Of a stretch of 64,000 nucleotides of DNA, positions 32,857 to 44,782 are shown one piece after another (position 1 is the first letter of the stretch; each line of letters begins with the position of its first letter). This DNA is from Astropecten irregularis (Eukaryota > Echinodermata > Asteroidea > Paxillosida > Astropectinidae): NCBI GenBank assembly GCA_963971285.1, contig OZ020247.1, forward strand, positions 15,024,614 through 15,088,613, in the 5' to 3' direction. Under the pieces are notes generated by a model. It was not told the origin of the DNA. It made no database searches and worked only from the letters and a program-made list of their open reading frames with translations. The position numbers and the translations under genes were made by a program.

Positions 32857-35174
32857 ATGTCGGGATACTACGGATCTAGAGATGGTGGATCTAGGGACGG
32901 CTACTCGTCGGACGGTCGAATTTACGTGGGTAATTTACCGCAGAACATCCGCGAGAAAGATGTGGAAGATCTCTTCTTCAAGTACGGCAGAATATCCCAC
33001 ATTGACCTGAAGAACAAGTCCCTTGGACCGCCCTTTGCCTTCATTGAATTTGAAGATAAAAGGTGAAGTGTAGGCCTACGTAGTTACTGATGTGATTTTT
33101 TGGCTGTTTTGCTGCATCTTTCCCTCCGTAATTTTCGGAAGTGATTTACTTTAAAGTTTAGCCCAGGGAAGGCCTTCCTCCATGCTGGTTGGACCGCAGT
33201 TCAGTGACAGGGTACGGTGTCAAACTCAGTCAAAGTCAATGCAAAGTGATGTCCTCAGTCAGTGGAAACTGGAATTCTTTCCGTTAGTTTTAGTTAAATA
33301 GTTTGTAGGCAGTGACTTGAAATACACAGAATCACAGTTTCCCAATAATCAAATTACTGAATCAGTCCTCCATCGTCAGATTGTGTGTGAAATGTTTTGA
33401 TTCTGTTGTTGAACTTGAACTTGAAGTGGTGTAGGCCTACCCAATCATCATGCCTTTTCAATGCATCATTCTTTACAAGTTGGTTCTGTGTATGCTGCCT
33501 AAATAGACACATCCATTAAGTCCCGCCCCCATTTGTTTCTGACCAATCACAGCCCTGATTTGTTTGACACTTAAGTCCGACATGAAAAGGCGTATTAAAC
33601 ATGTGACTGGATCATGCAGCGTGGCTTTGTTTGGAGAGACCACATGTCACATGTTCTTTGCCTTTGGAGGGGCTAGCTGGATCGGTTTGTTCGGCCTTGA
33701 CTAGACAATTCTAATTGAGTTGAGATTTTTTCTTTGATTCACAGAGATGCGGAGGATGCCATCTACTACAGAAATGGGTACGACTTCGATAACTGCAAGC
33801 TGCGAGTGGAGAGGCCACGCAGTGGTGGGCCTCGTGGAGGTTACGGCGGTGGGGGTAGGGGCGGTGGAGGAGGGGGAGGTAGAAGAGGAGGCCCACCACC
33901 CAGAAGGTCGGACTACCGGTGTATCATATCGGGTAAATCATGGAGTCCTTCATATGTCATCAACATATTTGTGACCTTGTTTGCTTTCCAATCCCTGGTC
34001 ATCGCTGTGATGCTGAGGTCATTGCTTCAATGGCCCCTTGATCACTGATGCGGTTCCCTTGATCATCGCCCCAGTGCCCCCGGTGACCTGGTCATCAGTT
34101 CCACGCTCATTGCCTCAGTGTCCCTGGTCATTGCCTCAGTGTCCCTGGTCATTGACTCAGTGTCCCTGGTCATTGACTCAGTGTCCCTGGTCATTGACTC
34201 AGTGTCCCTGGTCATTGACTCAGTGTCCCTGGTCATTGCCTCAGTGTCCCTGGTCATTGACTCAGTGTCCCTGGTCATTGACTCAGTGTCCCTGCTCATG
34301 GACTGTGTCCCTGCTCATTGCCTCAGTGTCCCTGCTCATTGCCTCAGTGTCCTTGCTCAATGTCTCAGTGTCCCTGCTCATTGCCTCAGTGTCCCAGACC
34401 ATTGTTCCAGTACCACTGACCTCCGTGTCCGGTTAAATGTTTGATTAGGTAATTATTTTAGGATGTCCTAGTTTGATTTTGTAATTAAGAATTGATTGTT
34501 TTCCCACATCCAGGACTGCCTTCCACTGGCAGCTGGCAAGACCTGAAGGACCACATGCGAGAGGCTGGGGATGTGTGTTACGCTGACGTATACAGGGATT
34601 GCACGGGTGTCGTTGAATATGTGAGCGAGGACGACATGGCATACGCTATCCGAACCCTAGACGACTCAAAATTTAAATCCCATGAGGTAATTAATTTTGT
34701 CATAAGTAATAATTCATGTTTGATTTGCTCGTTTCAATTTCTGGATTGGTTACCTTCAGTTGTGGAACAAAATGCAATTCACAAATCTCCACTTGTGTGC
34801 CGTATTCATTCTAGCAAAATCATAAACAGGTTAACAAAATCTCTCCTTAATGCCCCACCCCCCTTGAATACAGGCTGTACTGCCTGTACATATCCATGGC
34901 AACTATCATTCTTAATAAAACAGCCTTCCTTTGTTTTCCCCCTTCTTTTCCATAATTGTTCTTACCTTTGATACAGGGTGATGTGGCCTATATCCGAGTG
35001 AAGGCTGACTACAGCGGCGGTCGTGGCAGTCGATCAAGGAGTCGCTCACCGATCAACCGGCGCTACAGCCCCAAGCGACGCTCCTACAGCCCCAGGCGCT
35101 CCAGACGTTCCGTCTCCAGATCCAGATCCCGAAGTCGATCGAGGAGACGCGAGAGTCGCTCACGTTCCCGCTAA
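32857..35174 (+). CDS. SR splicing factor, SRSF1/SRSF9 type, copy A
   Basis: Nuclear SR protein that binds purine-rich exonic enhancers and promotes spliceosome assembly. Exons 32857-33062, 33745-33932, 34514-34686 and 34977-35174, all GT-AG and in phase, 254 residues (human SRSF1 has 248). RRM1 with IYVGNLP and FAFIEFED; a glycine linker ([15 protein letters not shown]); the second, pseudo-RRM with the diagnostic [20 protein letters not shown]; and a C-terminal RS domain ([20 protein letters not shown]) with Ser-Arg dipeptides for SRPK/CLK phosphorylation. The ATG at 32857 is preceded by an in-frame GTG at 32848 that is not used as a start. Intron 2 holds a 21-bp minisatellite. A conserved GGA-rich downstream region suggests an extended, spliced 3' UTR. 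It pairs with GATC (-) further downstream. Confidence 0.96.
34095..34410. repeat. 21-bp minisatellite in SRSF-A intron 2
   Basis: About 14 copies of TGTCCCTGGTCATTGACTCAG with small variations. The period of 21 keeps frames open on both strands, giving spurious MTRDTES-type repeats. A degenerate relative occupies the same intron of SRSF-B (about 42100-42240). Confidence 0.9.
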
Positions 35175-36736
35175 AGGGGCTTCTGCCTGCTCGTCTTATT
35201 TGTCTTAAACGTTGCCTTGTTGAGTTCAGTTGTCGACAAGGAGACATCCTGGCTTCATTTCCAAGAGCAATGAGGAAGTCAAGGTTCGTTCATGTTTAAA
35301 AAAAGAAGACAGCAAAAGAAGAAATTCTTTTTTTTTTCTCATTGATTTGTTTGTACTTTTTAAATTTTTAATGAAATTCTGGAATATTAAATGTTTTTAT
35401 AAACACAGAGAGACAGGGAAGCTGGGATGCTACATTTTCATATGCTTTGCCGGACATCGACACACAGTGGCCTTTTCTTCCATGAAAATTTCATCATACC
35501 AGGGCTCAATTTCATTGGGCCACTTTATACCAGGAAACGTAACTTTTACTCGCTAAGCAGATTTAAAAAAAAATTTATTAGCAAAAAATTATTGTGAACC
35601 AGTTGCAAGTAGTATTAGGAACACGTAAATTGGGTTGGTAACCCATTTTTGCTTAGACAAACTTTGGTTGTATTTACAACTGACATGAGATAGGCCCATA
35701 AAGATAGGGTGCTGCAAGGGTGATGTATGTGGACTCCACATTACCTTTACCATTTAATTTGCCAAGTATGATTTTGTAGGTTTTTAGTTACACAAAATGG
35801 TAATGAAAAGCCAGTTTTGCTGCTTATTGTTAAAACAAAATCCCATGTAATCTGATAATACTAGGGAAACAACTTGTATTTGTGTTGGTTTCAATGTGTC
35901 TAAACTATAATCATTTTTTTCTGACTGTAGAATAGGTGGAGAGATTTCTGTTAATTTGTTTAGTTTGCAGTAGAAAAAAAAACAAGTACGGTATTATCTT
36001 CTGACCAGCCAGGTTGGTCCACTCCCTATATCAAAGAAAGTTATTTTAATACTTCAAACAGGAAAATATTACTTAATTTGTGAATCTCTTATTTCATTCA
36101 CTTGAGTGTAAGCAAAAAATATTACAACAGTAATAGAGCAGAGCTTATACAGTAGTGTATCCTATGGATTGCCTGCGAATACAAATGGACAGGGGAAGAT
36201 TGTACAATTCAAGGAATTTAATCAGGGTCTCTCATTAGGCTGACTAGCGGTCACTAGCCATGATATCATGACATGTATAAGGTTGTTAAAATGGGGCAAA
36301 TTCTTTTTTTTTTAAAGGGGACTTGTATGAAATGTAAATTGCAATTTTGTTTGTTAGTGCTGTGTGTATGCATGTTTGTGTTTTGAGTGTCGTTTTAAAA
36401 GTTAGTAATTGGTAGTTTTATAAACAAAACGTGAGCAAGCTAAGTTTCATGCTGAGCAAAAATCACAGGCAGTTTACACTGAGACCGAACTTGAGTCTCA
36501 CAGTACATGTACTGGTTTACACTCGCATTGAGTTATAACTGCTTTCCTTTGTATGCTGTAAAACAATGCGTCTTTTTGCTCAGCATAATTATTATCCATG
36601 TTCGTTAGAGAGTGCCACTGTGTGGTCATTGAACGTCACAGTGGCAGTCTTTCCATTGTGTTTCAGTTTCTTTTTAAGATACTGTTATGACATTTATTAA
36701 ACCTTATACCTTCTTGTATTTTTTCGATGTTCTCAG
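35175..36736 (+). other. Downstream region of SRSF-A, probable 3' UTR or 3' intron
   Basis: Similar to the region after SRSF-B (43381-44782), in particular the first 120 bp ('gttgagttcagttgtcgaca', 'gagcaatgaggaagtcaagg') and later patches. No coding sequence. AAG|GTTCGT at about 35281 could act as a donor. Confidence 0.5.
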
Positions 36737-38604
36737 TGTCGTAAGGATGGACATTCAGAATCTCGGATTCCTTAGGAAAAGCACTGGAATCGAGGAGTCC
36801 AGGAAAAAGGAATAAGGAAAAATGGTCTCAGGATCATGGAAAAGATCGCTCAGATTTTGGAGCAGCTAATTTTTGAGGGATTTGGATCAATGGGAAACAG
36901 GATTAAGGAAGTTTTGGATGGAGGAAATCGAGGATCGATTTGATGGTAGGATTTGATGTGTGTTGTTTAGGCATGTTTGGATCACGTGTAATTTGGATCC
37001 CCCAATTTAGTAAGCTGTATCTTTTTTTTCAGTAACATGCCAGAAAAAGATGCTAAAACTAAATTTTAGACTTGGTCCTTCGTTTCCCCCACAAAAAGAG
37101 AGATACCTACAGATGTAGAGTGTAAAGTAGCCACCATGCAGCACAATTGCATTCTTAGGGCATGAGGTCATGAGACCCCCAAATTCAAATGAAGATGATC
37201 CATGCTGCAATCTGTACATTGCATAACAGAAATTGCCTGTGAAACTTGTTCCCATTGGATCTTCAGGAAACTTTTACTTTATTCTGATGCAAACATTTTA
37301 TTGTTTTTCGTAAAACGTTTTTGTTTTTTGTTCAATACGTCCTCTAGGTTTTTAATAGCATTGCATGTTTGATTTTTTTGTACGCCTATCTAATCACACT
37401 ATACATCAAGTTTCATATTTGGATAAAGTTGTGGAGTTTTTATTTTTTTAACTCAATAAATCAGTAGTGGTGTTCTTATTTTCTTGTCATATTCATCATC
37501 GTTTCTTTCTTTGAAAATGTTCACGTTTGTGGCAAATAGTAAAAAATTACAAACCAAATGGTCAAAAGTTTATTTGATTTTGAGCTACATGTAAGGAGTT
37601 TGTAATCTGTTTAACTCAATTTTCTAATAACTTCTCTTTGAAGGTTCTGTCAGGGAGATGCAAGCGATAAACGAACTTTAACAATCATTTGGAGGGAAGG
37701 ACACATTACCTGCAATTCCTTTGGATTTGGAACCAGGCAAAAACAAAATTTAATCTGGAGTCCATCCCAGGAAGGAGGGGCAATCCAGGAGTCGAGTTGG
37801 AATAATTTTCCGCGTTCCCTTTCCTTGCTTCTTGTGGAACTGGATATGGAATCAGAGCAGGAATCTGATCTCAGTTTGGAAAATTTCCAAAAGGAATCTC
37901 ATACGGAAGGAATCATTTCAATTTGTTTTTTGTTTTCCCAAAGAGCACCACAATCGGATCCATTTCTCATGATTTTTGTTTGGGCATCAGGGATTGTTTT
38001 TCATTTTCTGGAAGGAGGGAGGGGGTGGGATTAAAGGAATCCAGGAAAACGCTAAAATGATTCCAGTACGGATATTCAATCGTTAAAATTCTCATGGAAA
38101 CAGAAACTGGATCGTGAATCTGACAAAGGAGAAAGGATTTGGACCGGAGCAATGGGAACCAAAATGTTATCGAAGGAGTCCCAGTGGAATGCAAGGAATA
38201 TTTTTGGAGTCGGTCGAGGAGTTCCAGTGATTTCTGAAGTTTTTCTTTTTCGGAATCTCGGAATGGAAATCATGGGAACAGCATTTGGCAAATCCAAAGG
38301 AAGAAAAAAAAACCTCCCAAATCTTTGGAATTTGGCATCCATCAAGGATGACCTGTACAGATTCTTCAGTATCATGGGACGACGTTGGAATCATTGATGT
38401 ATCGAGGGAACAAAATTCACTCCAGAATTGGATCCTTCCTGGAAGGCGCAAAAAAACAAGGATCCAATGTGGGAAAACTATTTCCTTCCAATGGAATTCA
38501 AACCAAAAGATCATGGCATGCTTGACATTCTATTAATTGGAAGGTTTCATTTCTAGTGTTTTTATCATTTTAACAGAACTTGCTTCTTTTTTAACCATAA
38601 TAAA
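36737..38604 (+). other. Conserved GGA-rich 3' element, SRSF-A
   Basis: Begins right after a splice-acceptor-like tract (TTTTTTCGATGTTCTCAG) with TGTCGTAAGGATGGACATTC. It continues with many GGAATC/GGATT/GGAGTCC words. A second conserved block follows an acceptor-like CTTCTCTTTGAAG at 37643. AATAAA signals are at 37455-37460 and 38599-38604. The same order, with high similarity, follows SRSF-B (44783-46705), and the first block follows SRSF-C (55785 downwards). Confidence 0.7.
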
Positions 38605-38937
38605 ACTCTCGAAAGAAAATGTTTTTAAAAAATGAAGAAGAAAATTGTCGTGGCTGTATTTTGACTCATTTCTGCTATTTACCCTGTACCCCTTCCACCC
38701 TTAAAATTGAAACTTTGTTGCCAGGTGGGTTACCAACACTAAACAATATGCATCATGTGAAATGTTCCCTGGACAGTATTTATGCCCCACCTTAAAAATG
38801 TCTCATATTGTCTGAATTTCAAGATTAAACATCAGAGAAGTTGAACTGGTCACTTTATAAGATTTTTGGCCAAGACCCAGCAGAATTTGAATGCGCTTGG
38901 CACTTACCTTACCTCATGGGCATTTCTCAAAGCTCGA

Positions 38938-39140
38938 CTCCGGCTCCAGGTTCGGCTTCGTCTCTGTAATCCATGAGCTGAAAATATAGCTTGTGGTTTT
39001 TCATTGAAGATGAAACTCTGTTTTCTTATTCAAACCAGAGAATCTACTTCCGACCCACAGCCAAAAGTCTCTATTTTGATACCCATAATTTTAAAATGGA
39101 TCCACGAAATAGAGCCTGAGCCTAGCTTTGAGAAAGGCCC
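38938..39140. repeat. MITE family R
   Basis: Clean copy with GGGCATTTCTCAAAGCTCG and AGCTTTGAGAAAGGCCC ends. The same insertion lies at the equivalent place in the second SRSF/GATC unit (46943-47200), so it predates that duplication. Confidence 0.85.
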
Positions 39141-39602
39141 ATGTTTATCAGAGCATGGAGGTAGTACCTCCATGATCAGAGACCCACCAGACAAGCAATT
39201 AAAGCGATCCTCCTCCATTGTCTGTCTGTCTGTCCATCATTGAATTATTTGGAAAATCCAGCAATTTCGACATGTTTTGTGGTGAATAAAAGCAACAAAA
39301 ACATGTCTATGATCCTTGAATAGCAATTATCTTTCTGTGCAACTTCTGGTCTACTGTGGTCAGCTTTTTGTCAGGGTATAAAATAATTACCAAGTAATAA
39401 TTTGAGCACAACAGGGCATCCATCATTCCTCGCATCTATAGCCTTTGTTGTCCTGGTAGTGGTCTTAGCCTTGAACCCCCCCCCCCCTGCACATGTTCTA
39501 GCAGCACTGAAAGTTAAAAACATCACTAAATGCCCTTAATGTACCCTTTCAAGAACCAACACTGTAGGACTATGGTATGACTTCAAAAGATTGCATTATT
39601 CT

Positions 39603-39978
39603 TAAAGGGAGCATATAGGATTTGCAAAGCCTCCAAAAAAAATTATTGAGTTTGAGACAGAAAATGGACTCAACAGTTCGTAAACAGTGCAAACAGTGGG
39701 AAATCTTGGTTAATCAGATGCTGGGTTTTTCAAGCAAATCAAGATTTAGTGTCTTTTCCAAAGATCGTTCATCCGGATGATTTTTGGAACAAACATAAAG
39801 TAAACTATTCTTCGTGTTATATAAGAAAAATCGAGTCGGTTTTTCGCTATTTTCTCGTGACTCGGATGTCTGAGCTCAAATTTTCAAAGGTTTATATTTC
39901 ATGTACATGTACATGTTTGATCAGACAAAGTATGAGTGCAGTCCTGTGACCTTTACCAATCATGTATTATACCTTTAA
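39603..39978. repeat. MITE family P
   Basis: The right part (CGCTATTTTCTCGTGACTCG to CATGTATTATACCTTTAAA) is typical; the left end is degraded. Directly downstream of the GATC pseudo-exon. Confidence 0.7.
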
Positions 39979-39990
39979 ACAGAAACTTAC

Positions 39991-40112
39991 CTGGGCCACA
40001 AAATAACCCTCACAGGTCTTGGCAGCAATTCTGTATGAAATGATGTCTTCAGAAGAATTGCATCGATCAGCCCACTTCCCCTCTTATATATTCATCTCTC
40101 AGATACAGAGCC
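39991..40112 (-). pseudogene. GATC: GATC pseudo-exon in first SRSF/GATC unit
   Basis: Matches GATC exon 4 (47966-48069), including both splice sites (CACTAG|GG and CAG|GTAAGT), and still reads RALYLRD at one end and [11 protein letters not shown] at the other. In between there is extra sequence and an in-frame TGA, and no other GATC exon was found nearby. It is the relic of a second GATC copy produced by the SRSF/GATC tandem duplication. Confidence 0.85.
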
Positions 40113-40255
40113 CTAGTGAAATAAAAGAAGGAAAATATTTTCAGTTGACATACCAATGTGATGTGATGTACAGTGCGGTTTTGACGAGTAAATGAGGTAC
40201 AAATCAGTTTCCGGAGCTCATTAGTTGTTTAAATATACCCTCATAATTATATTTT

Positions 40256-40480
40256 AAAGGTAATATCATACAGTTTTTGTCAATTAAGAAAGGCGGATTC
40301 ATGAGAAATATCAAGAAAGATACAGCAATTCATTTTCAGTCCCATATACTGTGTACACTTTTTGAGAAAGCAGTGAAAAACACCCAATTTCTTAAACTAA
40401 CCTGCATGGGAGTCCTTTTTGGACAAAAATTGATTGAATCCGGTCTCCCAATTGTAATACTTTCACCTTTTAGCTCATTT
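40256..40480. repeat. MITE family Q fragment
   Basis: AAAGGTAATATCATACAGTTTT start and 'aagaaagatacagcaattca' interior resemble the reverse-oriented copy at 60456. The right part is missing. Confidence 0.6.
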
Positions 40481-40513
40481 GGGTGAAATCAGGCCCATGT
40501 CACTCCATCTCCA

Positions 40514-40549
40514 TGGAGGTAGAAATAGACATTCTACCTCCATGGTCAC
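40514..40549. repeat. Perfect hairpin CCATGGAGGTAGAA
   Basis: CCATGGAGGTAGAA and TTCTACCTCCATGG flank an 8-base spacer. Similar hairpins are at 39154-39172 and 63329-63368. Confidence 0.8.
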
Positions 40550-40870
40550 TCTACTTTTGCCATATTTTTTGAAGGGTTATAGTCAGACACTAGACAATTT
40601 GGCAGCTTCATTGGTTATTTTGTTTAATTTTATGTATGCTCAGGCGCGGTTCTGAAGCTAAAATATTTTTTGTAGGCTAGTAGAAGAGCCAATATTTTTT
40701 ATTATAACATTCCAATCTTCTTATTACGTAATGGCGCGGCGTCACGATGGCCAAATAATGAAATGGCCATGGGCCTTGCATGGTTCCGGTTGGCCGGCGC
40801 GCCATAATAAAGCATTATGCAAATATTTAGTCTGGCTTCCGGGCGTGTTTTGGAACACGAGCAGGACCCC

Positions 40871-40892
40871 AGCGTCGGAAATCAGACTTCAC
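40871..40892 (+). promoter_or_regulatory. Conserved promoter core, SRSF-B
   Basis: GCGTCGGAAATCAGACTT about 155 bp before the ATG, identical to SRSF-A; the preceding 'caaatatttagtctggcttc' is shared too. Confidence 0.7.
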
Positions 40893-41043
40893 AAATAACG
40901 CATTTCCATTCAATACTCACGCACGTGAAGCGTCGTGTGATAACCGAATCAAGTTCCCTCTTTTGCTTTGGTTGTAAACTGAACATTCCTCCCATTTTTG
41001 TAACGCTAGTAGGCCTAATTTCTCAAATATCTGGTCTGTAACG

Positions 41044-43380
41044 ATGTCGAGATATTACGGATCTAGAGATGGTGGATCTAGAGATGGTGGGTCCAGAGAT
41101 GGTGGATACAGAGATGGTGGATCTAGAGACGGATCATCGGATTGTCGAATTTACGTGGGTAATTTACCCCAGGACATCCGCGAGAAAGATGTGGAAGATC
41201 TTTTCTTCAAGTACGGCAGAATATCCCACATTGACCTGAAGTTCAAATCTCCTGGACCGCCCTTTGCCTTTATTGAATTTGAGGACAAAAGGTGAGGTAG
41301 TTTGCTGATGTGGAATTTTAACTGTTTTGCATCTTTTTGTCCGTGTCCGTAATTTTCAGACGTGATTCGGTTATTTCCTTATGATAGCTCCATGGCGCCT
41401 AAGGCAGCCTAGGTTAAAGTGATGACTGTTCACTACAGTACTATAGGCCAACTCGCCCACTCACACCCTTATTAACCCCTTCTCTCGCCCCTTACAAACT
41501 CGCCCCTTTCCAACAACTTAAACGTTATGACGAACTAAAATCTCAGCTGTGTAACACTGGGAACTGGGGTAGGCCCTAGCATATACATGTACAGGTTTTT
41601 TTTACCAGTACAATGAGGAATGATTCACATCAAATGCAGCAGCAGCCATTTTTTTTCAAAACGCCCTCTGTTGTTGTTGTGACATAGCCTAGAGTTTGTG
41701 CACAAGTGATGGCCGTCAGTGGAATTCTTCCCGTGAATTGTTTTATTTGATGAAACTGTACCCCATCATGCCTATCACATCATGATATTATTCAAGCAAT
41801 TTTACATTTGAGGTTTTTGTGTTTTTAATTTCACAGAGATGCGGAGGATGCCATCAGGTACAGGAATGGGTACGACTTCGAGAACTGTGAGCTGCGAGTG
41901 GAGAGGCCACGAGGTGGTGGACCTCGTGGAGGTTACGGCGGTGGGGGTAGGGGCGGTGGAGGAAGTAGAAGAGGAGGCCCACCACCCAGAAGGTCCAACT
42001 ACCGGTGTCGTATTTCGGGTAAAATAATGGAGTTTTCATTATAACTTGATAATCTTCGTCACAAGTGACCTTGTCACCTTGGCTGTCTTTGTCATGAATC
42101 CCCTTACCCCTGTCATTGCTGTAATGCCGAGGTCATTGTTTCAATGCCCCTGGTCAGGCTGGTCATTGATGCAGTTATGTTGGTCATTGCCCAGTGGTCC
42201 TGGTCATCAGTGCCCCTGGTCACTGCCTCAGTATTCCTGATTCAGGAATCCAGATAATTGCCTGTTTCCTTGGGTCATTGCCTTTGTGCCCCTGGTCCTC
42301 CTCCCAGTGCCTTTGCGGATTGCCTCAGTTACCCCATAGGTCGTAGTTCCATTACCACTGATAGTTGCCTCTGTGTTGTTAAATGTCTTAGCAGGCCTTG
42401 AATTTGGTTCTGAAAGGGGCAAGGCCACTTTTCCATTGCAAGGGGCACTTCCATTGGAAAATCATAATGTCTATGGAAACATTTGAAGGGGCACCAAGGC
42501 CAAGAACCAGGGCAACGAAGGCCATAGCCTCCGTGGCCTCTGTTAAATTAAAGGCTTGTCTTAGGACGTCTAATTGTCTATGTTTGATTTTGTAATTGAA
42601 AATGATTCATGTATTAATTTCCTCACATCCAGGACTCCCTTCCACTGGCAGCTGGCAGGATCTGAAGGACCACATGCGTGAGGCTGGGGATGTGTGTTAC
42701 GCTGAAGTATACAAGGATTGCACGGGTGTTGTGGAATATACAGGGTACGACGACATGAAGTACGCCGTCCGATCTCTAGACGACTCCAAATTTAAATCCC
42801 ATGAGGTAATGGTGTCATAGTTCCTGTTTGAATTGCTCATTTAAATTTTTAGCATTCACGATTGACTAGCTGTGGATGGGGAACAAATGCAATCTGCAAA
42901 TATCCATTTGTGTAACTTAATATAACCAATAGCGTTCCACACTACTGACGTCTCACCATGCATGCACGCGCACACATACCCCCACTCACCACACGCTTGC
43001 ATGGCCGGTTGCAATGTTTGTCTGAGGTTCGGTGCTATTTTTAGCGCAAGTGCGCAGCGCTATTCAGCTTAATGCAAATTATCATGAACAGGTAAACAAA
43101 ATCTCTCCCTATGGGAACTTTTTAATCTTGATAAAAATGGCCTTTTGTTTGGTTTTGCTTCTTTTCATAATCTTTATTATCTTACCATTGTACGCAGGGT
43201 GACGAGACTTATATCCGTGTGAAGGCTGACAACAGCGGCAGTCGATCAAGGAGTCGCTCCCCGATCAGCCGGCGCTACAGCCCCAAGCGACGCTCCTACA
43301 GCCCCAAACAACGTTCTGTCTCCAGATCCAGATCCCGCAGTCGCTCCAGGAGACGCGAGAGTCGCTCACGTTCCCGCTAA
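41044..43380 (+). CDS. SR splicing factor, SRSF1/SRSF9 type, copy B
   Basis: Second SR-protein gene in direct orientation to copy A. Exons 41044-41291, 41837-42018, 42633-42805 and 43198-43380, with the same phases as A, 261 residues. RRM1 ([22 protein letters not shown]), Gly/Arg linker ([13 protein letters not shown]), pseudo-RRM with [20 protein letters not shown], and RS tail ([19 protein letters not shown]). The N-terminus before RRM1 has five SRDGG-like repeats, from a local 15-bp expansion, where A has two. Substitutions in RRM1 (CRIYV) and RRM2 ([12 protein letters not shown]) show appreciable divergence from A. No disruption seen. Convergent with intact GATC downstream, as in the ancestral pair. 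Confidence 0.96.
42395..42557. repeat. MITE family G (intron 2 of SRSF-B)
   Basis: Reverse-oriented copy: AGGCCTTGAATTTGGTTCTG start, 'aaggggcacttccattgg' interior, decayed right end 'aaattaaaggctt'. It ends about 75 bp before exon 3. Confidence 0.75.
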
Positions 43381-44782
43381 AGAGGCTGCTGCCTGCCTGC
43401 TCTTCTTATTTGTCTTAAACGTTGCCTTGTTGAGTTCAGTTGTCGACAAGGAGACATCCTGGCTTCATTTCCATGAGCAATGAGGAAGTCAAGGTTTGTT
43501 GTTATACATTTAAACAAGAAAACAAGACATTCAGTTGAAAAGAAGAAGTTAAGGATTATTTGCTAACTAGTGAGAACAACTAGCCTTTTCTAATTTACCA
43601 AGTATTACTTTGTTGGTTTTTAGTTGAACAAAAATGATAATGAAAAGCTAGTTTTGCTTCTAATTGTAATAAATACCAAATCCCATTTAATCTGTTAATA
43701 CCAGGGAAATGACATGGTTTCATTGTGTTAAAACCAGATCATTTTTGTTTGATCCTTAACAAGCTGGAGAGATTTGTGTTTATTTTTTTTTAGTTCACAG
43801 TAGGAAGACAAGTAAAATAATTTTTATAACCAGACAAGTTGGTCCTTGTATCAAAGAAAGTTAGAAAACAATTTTGAATCTCTTATATCATTCAGTTGAG
43901 TTTAAAGCAAAAAACAAAAAAGGACGTACATATATGTTGAATAGTGTACTATATCATATGGGATTGCCAACAAACGCAGATGGACAAGAGATGATTGAAC
44001 AAGTATTCAAGTAGGAATTTAAAGGGGTTATTAATTTGGATTGGTAGTTGAATAAGTTTTAGATCTCAAAGATTGTACACATGTAAATTTATGCATCCAT
44101 TCTCTTATTTGATGCTTGCCATCACTATTTGAGAATTGACCTTTGTAAGAATCAGTGCGAGACCATCAGCTGGAACTTTCCATTCACTGTGAAACCATTT
44201 GAATCATTGAGCATATTAGAACGACTCAATGAAAATTTAGGGGCCTCTTATTAAAACTGACTAGCGGTCACTAGCCATGATATCATTATAAAGCTGTTAA
44301 ACTGTGGCAAATTTTTAAAAAGTTTAAAAAGTGGGGGGGGGGGGACTTGTATGAGATGTAAATTGCATTTTTTGTTTAGTTCTGTGTATGCATGTTTGTG
44401 TATTGAGTGTGGTTTGAAAAGTCGGTAATTGGGAGTTTATTTAAAAAGAAAAAAAATTAGCTAGCAAAGTTTCATGCTGAGCAAAAATCAGCTATGTAAA
44501 TGTCACAGGCAGTTATAAACGCAGTTTGCACCCAGATCGGACTCGAGTCTCACAGCACTGCTTTACACTCGCATTGAGTTTTGACTGCTTTCCTTTGTAT
44601 GCTGTACATGTAAAGCAAGGCTTCTTTTTACTCGGCATATTTTGTTTGTGTTTAGGGGATCCATGTTTGTTTGAGAGTGCCACTGTGTGTAGTCTTTCCG
44701 TTGTGTTTCAGTTTACTTTTAAGATTTTGTTATGACATTTATTATATCTAATACCTTCTTGTATTTTTTCGATGTTCCTCAG
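43381..44782 (+). other. Downstream region of SRSF-B, probable 3' UTR or 3' intron
   Basis: Alignable in patches to 35175-36736, including the first ~120 bp and 'tgctgagcaaaaatca'. AAG|GTTTGT at about 43494 could be a donor for splicing to 44783. Contains no coding sequence. Confidence 0.5.

Noticed and set aside
34063-34436. Repetitive frames on both strands in SRSF-A intron 2
   Set aside because: Same cause: 21-bp minisatellite in an intron with well-supported flanking exons.
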